This document shows, one piece after another, positions 18,010-25,373 of a stretch of 64,000 bases of DNA (within the stretch, counting starts at the first letter, position 1; each line of letters starts with the position of its first letter). Made by a program: the position numbers and the translations under genes. The stretch is from an uncultured Cryomorphaceae bacterium. Its GTDB lineage: Bacteria > Bacteroidota > Bacteroidia > Flavobacteriales > Schleiferiaceae. Under the pieces are notes generated by a model, which was not told where the DNA came from, made no database searches, and worked only from the letters and a program-made list of their open reading frames with translations. Where the stretch lies: NCBI GenBank assembly GCA_913009655.1, contig CAJVWI010000003.1, forward strand, positions 1 through 64,000, read 5' to 3'.

Positions 18010-19020
18010 TCATTTCGTTTGCGTCGATAATGATTTAAATTGTTGAGCTAGAGTAATAATAGTTTTTCTCCAGGGTCGATAGGTAAACCCAGCAGCTAAA
18101 GATTTTCCTGCATCATATTTTCTTTTCACTTTGCTTGTGCGAATTGTATCAGCTGAGAGTCTTTGCTCATAAAACGTAAATCTGGAATATGCAGCTTCAA
18201 TTAGAGAGACTGTTTTTAGTAATAAATATGGAATCTCCCATTTTGCGGGTTTACAGTTCATCTCCAAAGCAATGTCTTTGAAAACCTCCTTAAAGGATCC
18301 ATTATGACCATTTAATATATATTTTTCTCCAGATATACTTTTAGGGATGATTTGCAAGATGAAGTCTGCCACATCCTGGGCGTCAACCCAACCAGTTTCT
18401 CCAGAAGGATAAAATGGCAATCCGTTTTTTATTTTTTTTGGGATTAAGCTGGTTCCGTTTTTCCAAGCTGGACATCCAATTATAACGCTTGGAGAAACTA
18501 TAGATATAGAAAACCCTTCTGCTTGATATTTCCAAGCAATCAATTCTGAAGCCCATTTACTTTTCCCGTATGGGCTTAAGCTTGCAGGCTTAGTTTCAGA
18601 GTTTTCATTAGTATAATTATCATTTGGATTAAAGGAAAATGTTGAAATACTGCTCACATGAACTCCATGGATAATTTTATTTTTCATAGCCGCAGACCAA
18701 ACATTCTCCGAGATTTCAGGATTAACCTTTAACATAGAATCTGCGTCAGATTTGTTAAAAGATACAAATGCAGCACAGTGTATTATGTACTTTGCGCCTT
18801 TGATAACTTCCTCCGTTTCGAATGCATCCATTAAATCAGCCTGAACCCATTCTATAGATTCAAATTTGTCTATCTCTCCTTGAGCTATGTAACTAGTTTT
18901 AACAATGTCTAAAGATTTTGGATTTCGATAAATTCCTCGAAGAGACATATCTCCTTTCCTTGCGGCATTCAGTAATATTTGTGATCCTAATAAGCCAGAT
19001 GCGCCAGTAACTATTAACAT
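18010..19020 (-). CDS. NAD-dependent epimerase/dehydratase family (extended SDR) reductase
   Basis: A 336-residue extended SDR with the nucleotide-binding motif GASGLLG (6-12) and a catalytic 'SPYGKSKWASE' (YxxxK). It looks most like dihydroflavonol-4-reductase-type or 3-beta-hydroxysteroid-dehydrogenase-like proteins of Bacteroidota; the substrate cannot be told. It converges with tdh, 5 bases apart, and diverges from tyrS through a 60-base gap that holds a promoter box for each gene. Its own TACATTTG box lies 5 bases before the ATG, predicting a leaderless message. Confidence 0.8.
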   Translation of the reverse strand: MLIVTGASGLLGSQILLNAARKGDMSLRGIYRNPKSLDIVKTSYIAQGEIDKFESIEWVQADLMDAFETEEVIKGAKYIIHCAAFVSFNKSDADSMLKVNPEISENVWSAAMKNKIIHGVHVSSISTFSFNPNDNYTNENSETKPASLSPYGKSKWASELIAWKYQAEGFSISIVSPSVIIGCPAWKNGTSLIPKKIKNGLPFYPSGETGWVDAQDVADFILQIIPKSISGEKYILNGHNGSFKEVFKDIALEMNCKPAKWEIPYLLLKTVSLIEAAYSRFTFYEQRLSADTIRTSKVKRKYDAGKSLAAGFTYRPWRKTIITLAQQFKSLSTQTK

Positions 19021-19025
19021 GTCAA

Positions 19026-19033
19026 CAAATGTA
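19026..19033 (-). promoter_or_regulatory. -7 promoter box of the SDR reductase
   Basis: The minus strand reads TACATTTG, an exact consensus match, 5 bases before the start codon at 19020. Confidence 0.6.
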
Positions 19034-19067
19034 CTTTTTAAATCTGTGTTCTGTCCTCCAGCTCTTG

Positions 19068-19075
19068 TAACTTTG
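19068..19075 (+). promoter_or_regulatory. -7 promoter box of tyrS
   Basis: TAACTTTG matches TAnnTTTG exactly and ends 5 bases before the tyrS ATG. With the divergent box at 19026-19033 it defines a minimal back-to-back promoter region. Confidence 0.6.
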
Positions 19076-19080
19076 TACCT

Positions 19081-20346
19081 ATGAGTATTTCATTTATCGA
19101 AGAGTTGCGTTGGCGTAAGATGTTACATGATATAACTCCCGGAGTTGAGGAGTTTTTAGCTTCAGATTCAAGAAAAGGTTATATCGGATTTGATCCTACG
19201 GCAGACTCTTTAGGTGTTGGTAATCTTGTTCAAGTAATGATGTTAATCCACTTTCAAAGAGCAGGGCATGAGCCTGTAGCATTGTTAGGTGGAGCAACAG
19301 GAATGATTGGAGATCCTTCGTTTAAAGCTGAAGAAAGAAAATTATTGAGTAAGGAAAGATTGAAGGCGAACCTTGTTTCACAAAGGCTTCAAATCGAAAA
19401 ATTATTAAATAATTCAGCAATTATTTTAGATAATAATGAGTGGTTTCAGAATTTTAATTTTTTGGATTTCATCAGAGATGTAGGTAAACATATTACCGTT
19501 AATTATATGTTGGCTAAGGATTCCGTTAAAAGTCGGCAAGATTCAGGTATAAGTTTTACAGAGTTCAGTTACCAATTAATACAGGCTTTTGATTTTCATT
19601 TTTTATCAAAAAATAAAGAAATTAGATTGCAAATGGGAGGCAGTGATCAATGGGGTAACATTACAACTGGTATTGAGCTTAACAGAAGAATGGGAGGCGA
19701 AAACTCATTTGCCATAACAACACCATTGATAAAAAAAGCTGACGGAACAAAATTCGGGAAAACGGAAGGTGGAAATATATGGCTCGACCCAAAGCGCACT
19801 AGTCCGTATAACTTTTATCAGTTTTGGTTGAATTCTTCAGATGAGGATTCCAGTGATTACATTAGAATATTCACAACAAAAAGTAAAACTGAGATAGAAA
19901 AGATAGAAGAGAAACACATCGAAAATCCTCATTTAAGAGTACTTCAAAAAGAGCTGGCTCTAGATGTGACGGAAAGGGTACATTCTGCTGAAGCTGCAAA
20001 TAATGCCATAAAAACTAGTGAAATATTATTTGGAAAAGGGACAACGGAGATGCTCAAGGAGTTAAGCGAAAAAGATTTACTAGATGTGTTTTCAGGAGTG
20101 CCTATTCTTAATGTTTCCTCTAAATTATTGGATCCTGGAATATCAGTTATGAACCTTGTAACTGCGAATAGTGGCTTATTCAAATCACGAGGGGAGGCAA
20201 AGAAATTAATTCAAGCAGGGGCTGTATCAATAAATAAATCCAAAATTTCTTTGGATGATCAATTAACCCTGACAGACTTTTTGAAAGAGAAATATTTAGT
20301 CGTTCAAAAAGGCAAGAAGAACTACGCTTTAGTGGTTTTACAATAA
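19081..20346 (+). CDS. tyrS: Tyrosyl-tRNA synthetase
   Basis: A 421-residue class I synthetase that charges tRNA-Tyr. The Rossmann domain has 'GFDPTADSLGVGNLVQV' (36-52), the helix that normally carries HIGH; here the tetrapeptide is GVGN (45-48), lacking both histidines. The KMSKS-equivalent loop is KFGKT (224-228). 'GGSDQWGNITTG' (186-197), an anticodon-binding helical region and a C-terminal S4 RNA-binding domain ('LFKSRGEAKKLIQAGAVSIN') complete the family architecture. Asn at the second His position is known in TyrS; Gly at the first is unusual. The 3' end overlaps the convergent DUF2461 gene by 9 bases. Confidence 0.95.
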   Translation: MSISFIEELRWRKMLHDITPGVEEFLASDSRKGYIGFDPTADSLGVGNLVQVMMLIHFQRAGHEPVALLGGATGMIGDPSFKAEERKLLSKERLKANLVSQRLQIEKLLNNSAIILDNNEWFQNFNFLDFIRDVGKHITVNYMLAKDSVKSRQDSGISFTEFSYQLIQAFDFHFLSKNKEIRLQMGGSDQWGNITTGIELNRRMGGENSFAITTPLIKKADGTKFGKTEGGNIWLDPKRTSPYNFYQFWLNSSDEDSSDYIRIFTTKSKTEIEKIEEKHIENPHLRVLQKELALDVTERVHSAEAANNAIKTSEILFGKGTTEMLKELSEKDLLDVFSGVPILNVSSKLLDPGISVMNLVTANSGLFKSRGEAKKLIQAGAVSINKSKISLDDQLTLTDFLKEKYLVVQKGKKNYALVVLQ

Positions 20347-21006
20347 GGGTTCCCCATTTTTATCAGTTGTTAAAACATCAGACATATAATCTAAAAATGG
20401 GCGGATCTCTTTTAATGCGATCTCGACTTTATTAATAAAGCCCTCTTGACAAACTTCTTCATCAGAGTAGGCAATTGAAAATATATATTGTTTCTTTCTA
20501 ATTAAACTAATGTCAGCATGAGATTTATCTACCCCTCTTGGTGATGTTTTGAGCTCATTGCCTTTGAGGTCTCCCCAAATATTTTTGAGTGAGCTTGAGT
20601 TTATTACACCTTTAAACTCACTTGAGTCTAGAATTAATTCTTCTCTAATTCTATTAAGGTCATTTGAATTGGGATCCCAAAACCCACATGCCAAGAAATT
20701 ATTGCCAGGACTAATGTGAAGATAATAACCTCCTCTATATTTTGGTTTTGTTCGTGTCCATGTCAGTCCAAAATGAATTTTATAGGGTGTCTTATCTTTT
20801 GAGAATCTAACATCTCTGTAGATTCTAAAGACTTTAAAGCTATCTATTTTATCACTTAATTCAAGTCTGTTTTTCAACTCTTCGCCAAATCCCTTGATAC
20901 GTTCTTCTTGAGATTTAAAGTTCAATTTATTGACTTGAAACCACTCTCTGTTATTGTTTAATCTGAGCTTTTTTAAGAAAATAAAAACCTCATTTGATAA
21001 AGTCAT
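20338..21006 (-). CDS. DUF2461 family protein
   Basis: A 222-residue cytoplasmic protein of the DUF2461 (TIGR02453) family, function unknown. Family blocks are 'NNNREWFQVNK' near the N terminus, 'FRIYRDVRFSKDKTPYK' and 'GGYYLHISPGNNFLACGFW'. It is the last gene of a minus-strand unit beginning with a polyprenol-phosphate mannose synthase, 20 bases after the preceding hypothetical gene. Its 3' end overlaps tyrS by 9 bases on the other strand. Confidence 0.87.
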   Translation of the reverse strand: MTLSNEVFIFLKKLRLNNNREWFQVNKLNFKSQEERIKGFGEELKNRLELSDKIDSFKVFRIYRDVRFSKDKTPYKIHFGLTWTRTKPKYRGGYYLHISPGNNFLACGFWDPNSNDLNRIREELILDSSEFKGVINSSSLKNIWGDLKGNELKTSPRGVDKSHADISLIRKKQYIFSIAYSDEEVCQEGFINKVEIALKEIRPFLDYMSDVLTTDKNGEPLL

Positions 21007-21026
21007 AATATGATTAATATTTTATT

Positions 21027-21845
21027 TTAATCGTCATAAGGTAATAGATCATAGGCCATGACTTCATAACCTTCTGATTGATTCTTATTGGGTTTTCCAA
21101 AATGATAAAGTGATCCGAAAGGCTTTTCTTCAAAAAGTTTAATTTTTGGAAAATCTAACTTTTCTTTTTTTGAGTCAACACTTGAGACAAGTACACATTG
21201 TATTGCTGAGCTTCCTCTTGTGAAAATTATCATTCGAAATCCTTGATTTTCTTTGTTTAAATAATCGCGGTAAGGCAAAACATATACATTTAGTCCTGCG
21301 TCCGAAATTTCTTCCGGCACACTGCTTTTTCTATAATGTATAAAGTTAAACTTCCTCAAATACTCCTCAAAAGTAGGCCAAAATGCACCGACTCTTTTTT
21401 CATTCATTAGTCTTACTAAAGCTTTATCTGGCCATGAATTTCTCACAAAGGATGTGGAATTGACCTCTCCATTAATCATGATGGAGACATACTTTTTTGC
21501 TAGACGTCGGGTTGTGGGAATAAATGAGTCTTTTAAAATAAGATTCTCAAGTGTTATACCTATTTGAGAACCTTTTGAATTGCGTATGATAGAACCTTTT
21601 TCAAGAGAGTTATTTTGGACAGAGGATCTATTAACTAAAACTCTTTTAAAAACCTCATAGCCATTATCTGTATTTTTTGCGTACACAGATGTGCTATCAA
21701 TTAATTTAAATGCTGGTTCACCGTTGACATTTATTTCGGTCCAGTCATGAACCCATTGCCCAGAAAGAGGACTGGAGCAAAGAAATGTGGAAAATATCAT
21801 CACATAAAAATTGTTCGGCAATAAAAATTTAAAATCTAAACTCAT
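21027..21845 (-). CDS. Hypothetical protein, probably exported
   Basis: A 272-residue protein I do not recognise. A hydrophobic stretch at ~14-27 ending 'SPLSGQW' looks like a signal peptide, so the mature protein may be periplasmic; an internal Met at 16 is an alternative start but would remove the only basic residue of the n-region. The rest is mixed alpha/beta with no obvious repeat, metal site or membrane span. It lies between the LuxE-like gene (58 bases upstream) and DUF2461 (20 bases downstream) on the same strand, so it is probably co-transcribed with them. Confidence 0.6.
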   Translation of the reverse strand: MSLDFKFLLPNNFYVMIFSTFLCSSPLSGQWVHDWTEINVNGEPAFKLIDSTSVYAKNTDNGYEVFKRVLVNRSSVQNNSLEKGSIIRNSKGSQIGITLENLILKDSFIPTTRRLAKKYVSIMINGEVNSTSFVRNSWPDKALVRLMNEKRVGAFWPTFEEYLRKFNFIHYRKSSVPEEISDAGLNVYVLPYRDYLNKENQGFRMIIFTRGSSAIQCVLVSSVDSKKEKLDFPKIKLFEEKPFGSLYHFGKPNKNQSEGYEVMAYDLLPYDD

Positions 21846-21903
21846 ATTTGAATAAATATAACTGTGTCTAAGGAATATTGTGTGGTAAATATTATTTTTT
21901 TAA

Positions 21904-22878
21904 TCAGATTGAAAGAAGAGAGCAGCCCCTTTGGTCAGATCCATCAATTCTTCCAATAACTTCAAAGAAACCATTTTCAAATATCTTGCCGATATCGTCT
22001 GTCGCGATAAAAGAACATGAGTCTGAATTTGCTAGGTCTATTACATTTAACCCTGAAACCTTATTGAGTGTGGAATTTATTAAAGGTGTTTCAAGAGATC
22101 TTGGGAGAATATTCATTTGAGGTGGTGGACGAAATAGACCATCTCCAAAACTATAAGCTTGAGAAAGTAACTCTGTCATTCCGTATTCAGAATGAATTTT
22201 TTTCACCCCAAAGAATGATGTCAATTTTTCATGAATTTCATTCCGAATTGGTTCTTTTCTTCGGCCCTTCATCCCGCCCGTTTCCATAATGATCGTATGA
22301 TTTAGTTGCATTGGGTCCATGGCTTCAGTTAGGTCAAGAAGTGCAAAAGTCACCCCTAGTAATATTGTCGGAATGCCATTTAATTCTAAAGTGTCGAGTC
22401 TATATTTTAATTCATCGATTCCTTTAATGAAAAATCCACTTTCATCATGCTCAGATATTGATATAAAGTATTCTGCCATATCAATTAACGACGATCCGTT
22501 TCTTTCAAGATATCCGGGCAGAAGACATAACCAGGCATAATCTTTGGCAGGACCATAAAATTTTTCAAAGCCTAATTGAGCATTTTTTAAATATAGGCTT
22601 TTGCTTGAAACGAAGTGCTTAGAATTGATAGCGCCACTTGATGTATAAACAACTTCAGGAATAAATTCACCAGTTACTACTTTATGGGTTTTGAACGCAC
22701 TTACAGGAAGAAATGGGATTTCAGATATATTATTTGTTATCTCTATCTTCTGTGAATCCCAGCCCAGAGAGTTCAGCCATGAGCTAAAAATTGGATTGTT
22801 TTTAGCCTGATATTTAAAAATAGTTAAAGCTAATTTTTCGAAACTTTCGTCAATAAATGGAAAAAGATTAGGACTCAT
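21904..22878 (-). CDS. LuxE/PaaK-like acyl-protein synthetase family protein
   Basis: A 324-residue adenylate-forming-family protein resembling the LuxE acyl-protein synthetase domain found in many Bacteroidota. Recognisable blocks are 'EIPFLPVSAFKTHKVVTG', 'VYTSSGAINSKHFVSS' (a Ser/Gly-rich nucleotide loop), 'METGGMKGRRKEPIRNE' and 'IHSEYGMTELLSQAYS'. It may activate a carboxylic or fatty acid with ATP; substrate unknown. Its ATG overlaps the stop of the DUF4296 gene (TAATG), so it is translationally coupled. No Lux luciferase genes are near, so it is not a bioluminescence gene. Confidence 0.82.
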   Translation of the reverse strand: MSPNLFPFIDESFEKLALTIFKYQAKNNPIFSSWLNSLGWDSQKIEITNNISEIPFLPVSAFKTHKVVTGEFIPEVVYTSSGAINSKHFVSSKSLYLKNAQLGFEKFYGPAKDYAWLCLLPGYLERNGSSLIDMAEYFISISEHDESGFFIKGIDELKYRLDTLELNGIPTILLGVTFALLDLTEAMDPMQLNHTIIMETGGMKGRRKEPIRNEIHEKLTSFFGVKKIHSEYGMTELLSQAYSFGDGLFRPPPQMNILPRSLETPLINSTLNKVSGLNVIDLANSDSCSFIATDDIGKIFENGFFEVIGRIDGSDQRGCSLLSI

Positions 22879-23240
22879 TATTCTCTTGGCCCATTTAATT
22901 CATAGACGTCTTGGCGCAAACTATCAATTATCCATTGGTAGTATTGCGACATTTGCTTTGGATTAGAATGATAAAAGGAAAAACTATTTCTGACTTGTTC
23001 GGTGGTAACTTCCATCCTCTGATAAAGATGCCCATAATAGTTTCGTAATAATATGGAGTCTCCAAGGACCGTTGTTCCTGTTCTTGCTCCTTCTAGCACT
23101 TGCATTTGATAAAGGATATTAATAAATTTTTTTTCTGGAATTAATTCTAGAGGGGCAGATATCGGACCTTCAATATCCATAGAACTATTGCAGGCAAAGG
23201 ATATGACAAGCACAAAAAAAAAATACTTGTTAGCCTTCAT
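22878..23240 (-). CDS. DUF4296 family lipoprotein
   Basis: A 120-residue protein with a lipoprotein signal ('FFFVLVISFACNSS', lipidated Cys at ~17) and a short helical domain of the Bacteroidota family DUF4296 ('IPEKKFINILYQMQVLEGA', 'YYGHLYQRMEVTTEQVRNSFSFY', split by pattern). Function unknown; probably attached to the periplasmic face of an envelope membrane. It starts inside the last bases of pyrC (ATGA overlap), a neighbourhood common in flavobacteria, and is coupled to the LuxE-like gene. Confidence 0.85.
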   Translation of the reverse strand: MKANKYFFFVLVISFACNSSMDIEGPISAPLELIPEKKFINILYQMQVLEGARTGTTVLGDSILLRNYYGHLYQRMEVTTEQVRNSFSFYHSNPKQMSQYYQWIIDSLRQDVYELNGPRE

Positions 23241-24592
23241 TTTCTCAGAAATTGTAATCTATGACCATTTGTGTCACCCAAAATTTTACCATTCTGGTAA
23301 TTCAAAACTCCGTTCACAAAAGTATGTGTTATGTTTGAGCCGAATGTTTGATTTTCAAATGGAGACCATGAACATTTGCTTAATATTTTTTTTTCTTCTA
23401 CGACCGTATTTTTCATTGGGTCTACTATAACAATATCAGCATGGTAGCCTTCTCGCAGATACCCTCTTTTGTTAATTCTAAAAAGATCTGCTTGATTATG
23501 ACACATTAACTGTACAACTTTGGTGATATCCATATTGCTTTGTTTGGTCATTTCTATCATTGCTAAAAGAGAGTATTGAATTGATGGCCCCCCTGCAGGT
23601 GCTTTTGAATATGGTCTCAATTTCTCTTCTAAAGTGTGCGGCGCGTGGTCAGTAGAAACTACATCAATTCGGCCATCTAATAAGCCCCTCCTTAAGGCAG
23701 CTCTATCCAAACCAGTCTTGACAGCAGGATTCCATTTTATTTTATTTCCAAGAGATTTGTAGTCCTCATCACAAAACCATAAATGATGGACACAAGCTTC
23801 TGAAGTTATTCTTTTCTCCTTTAAAGGAATGGAGCCATCAAATAAATCTAATTCAATTGCAGTGCTAACATGATAAACATGGAATCGGGCACCAGTTTTT
23901 TTTGCGAGATTTATGGCTTTAGATGAACTTAAGTAACACCCTTCAGAACTTCGAATAATTGGGTGATCGGATGCTAATAGTCCCCTTTCTCCTTTCTTTT
24001 TAATTAGATCTTCTAAATTCTTTTTAATAGTTTGCTCATCTTCACAATGAGCAATTAATTGATGATCTACTTCTGAAAATATTCGTTCAATAGACTTTTG
24101 GTTGTCCACCAACATATTTCCCGTTGATGAACCCATGAAGATTTTAATCCCTGCAATATTTTCTTTCGAGGCTCGCTTTAACTCTTCTAAATTATCATTT
24201 GTAGCACCTAAGTTGAAACTATAATTTGCCCAAGAAACTTTTGAAGCGCGTAAATATTTTTTTTCTAGTTCAAGAATTGTTATCGCAGAGGGAATCGTGT
24301 TGGGTTGATCAATATAACTTGTTACTCCTCCGGCAATAGCCGCCATGGATTCAGTTTTTATCTCTCCTTTATGAATTAGCCCAGGTTCACGAAAATGCAC
24401 TTGACTATCAATTACTCCAGGCAGGACATAAGAACCTTTTGCCTCAATTATGTTGGCCTGGATTTTATCTTGATTAATAGAACTGTCAATTCGTTCGATG
24501 TGACCATTTTTTATCAGTAAATCACATTCTTTAATTTGACCATCATTGACTAATGACGCATTTTTAATTAAGTACCCTGATAACTTATTCAT
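23237..24592 (-). CDS. pyrC: Dihydroorotase
   Basis: A 451-residue amidohydrolase converting carbamoyl-aspartate to dihydroorotate in pyrimidine synthesis. Active-site segments are 'VIDSQVHFREPG' (60-71), 'AGIKIFMGSSTGN' (K150, probable carboxylated metal-bridging lysine), 'IAHCEDE', 'FHVYHVST' and 'VSTDHAPH'. The first His of the usual HxH metal motif is Gln (Q64-V-H66); I recall this as common in Bacteroidota dihydroorotases. It overlaps both neighbours by 4 bases, so it is translated as part of a coupled operon. Confidence 0.9.
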   Translation of the reverse strand: MNKLSGYLIKNASLVNDGQIKECDLLIKNGHIERIDSSINQDKIQANIIEAKGSYVLPGVIDSQVHFREPGLIHKGEIKTESMAAIAGGVTSYIDQPNTIPSAITILELEKKYLRASKVSWANYSFNLGATNDNLEELKRASKENIAGIKIFMGSSTGNMLVDNQKSIERIFSEVDHQLIAHCEDEQTIKKNLEDLIKKKGERGLLASDHPIIRSSEGCYLSSSKAINLAKKTGARFHVYHVSTAIELDLFDGSIPLKEKRITSEACVHHLWFCDEDYKSLGNKIKWNPAVKTGLDRAALRRGLLDGRIDVVSTDHAPHTLEEKLRPYSKAPAGGPSIQYSLLAMIEMTKQSNMDITKVVQLMCHNQADLFRINKRGYLREGYHADIVIVDPMKNTVVEEKKILSKCSWSPFENQTFGSNITHTFVNGVLNYQNGKILGDTNGHRLQFLRK

Positions 24593-25314
24593 CTCTTAAA
24601 GAAACTCGTGATTTTTAATAGAATAACTCCAAAAATCGCTTCTCGAATAATTCCATTAGACATTTTACTTTGGCCTAATTTTCTGTCCGTAAAAATGACC
24701 GGAACTTCAGCGAGATTGAACCCCTTTTTCCATGCACGAAACTTCATTTCAATTTGGAATGCATATCCTGTAAATCTTATTTTTTCAAAATCAATTGCTT
24801 CGAGAACAGATCTTTTGTAACATTTGAAACCGGCCGTTGTATCGTGAACCGGAATTCCTGTAATGAACCGGACATACTTTGAGGCACAGTAGCTGAGCAA
24901 TACCCGAGACATTGGCCAATTAACAACATTTACACCATTAGAATATCTTGATCCAATTGCCAGGTCCGCTTTGTAAGTAACGCATGCATCCAGTAATCTT
25001 GGCAAATCATTTGGATCATGGGAGAAATCTGCATCCATTTCAAATATGAAATCATAGTCTTTTTGGAGAGCCCATTTAAAACCATGAATATATGCTGTTC
25101 CTAAGCCTAACTTACCTTTTCTTGACTCCAGATGTAACTTCCCTGAATGTCGATTTTGAAGACCCCGAATAATATCCGCTGTTCCATCAGGTGAATTATC
25201 ATCTACAATTAATAAGTGGAATTCATGATTTATATTAAGGACAGCCTCAATTACAGCGTTGATATTATCGCGCTCGTTAAATGTGGGAATAATGATGAGA
25301 CTTTTATTTATCAT
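24589..25314 (-). CDS. Polyprenol-phosphate mannose synthase-like GT2 glycosyltransferase
   Basis: A 241-residue GT2 glycosyltransferase of the Dpm1/Ppm1 type, which transfers mannose (or a related sugar) from a nucleotide sugar to polyprenyl phosphate at the cytoplasmic face. The N-terminal 'LIIIPTFNERDNI' and 'LIVDDNSPDGTADI' and the catalytic 'EMDADFSHDPNDL' are diagnostic, as is 'KCYKRSVLEAIDF' further on. No long membrane anchor follows, as in bacterial single-domain forms. It is first in a six-gene minus-strand unit and overlaps pyrC by 4 bases. The product could serve the DUF2723 transferase at 7300-10386. Confidence 0.9.
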   Translation of the reverse strand: MINKSLIIIPTFNERDNINAVIEAVLNINHEFHLLIVDDNSPDGTADIIRGLQNRHSGKLHLESRKGKLGLGTAYIHGFKWALQKDYDFIFEMDADFSHDPNDLPRLLDACVTYKADLAIGSRYSNGVNVVNWPMSRVLLSYCASKYVRFITGIPVHDTTAGFKCYKRSVLEAIDFEKIRFTGYAFQIEMKFRAWKKGFNLAEVPVIFTDRKLGQSKMSNGIIREAIFGVILLKITSFFKR

Positions 25315-25324
25315 ATCTGAACAT

Positions 25325-25332
25325 CAAAAGTA
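25325..25332 (-). promoter_or_regulatory. -7 promoter box of the mannose synthase-pyrC unit
   Basis: The minus strand reads TACTTTTG, an exact TAnnTTTG match, 10 bases before the ATG; the predicted leader is only a few bases. Confidence 0.55.
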
Positions 25333-25346
25333 GCGGTTTAGGGCCG

Positions 25347-25354
25347 TATTTTTG
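25347..25354 (+). promoter_or_regulatory. -7 promoter box of polA
   Basis: TATTTTTG matches the consensus and lies 19 bases before the polA ATG. It is 14 bases from the divergent box at 25325-25332, so the two promoters must share upstream DNA. Confidence 0.5.
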
Positions 25355-25373
25355 AAGAAATCTGATAATTAGT

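Noticed and set aside
21904-22878. LuxE homologue as part of a luminescence operon
   Set aside because: No luciferase or fatty acid reductase genes are near; such homologues are common in Bacteroidota.
23237-24592. Missing His in the dihydroorotase HxH motif as a sign of inactivity
   Set aside because: Gln at this place is, to my knowledge, usual in Bacteroidota dihydroorotases and other ligands are intact.
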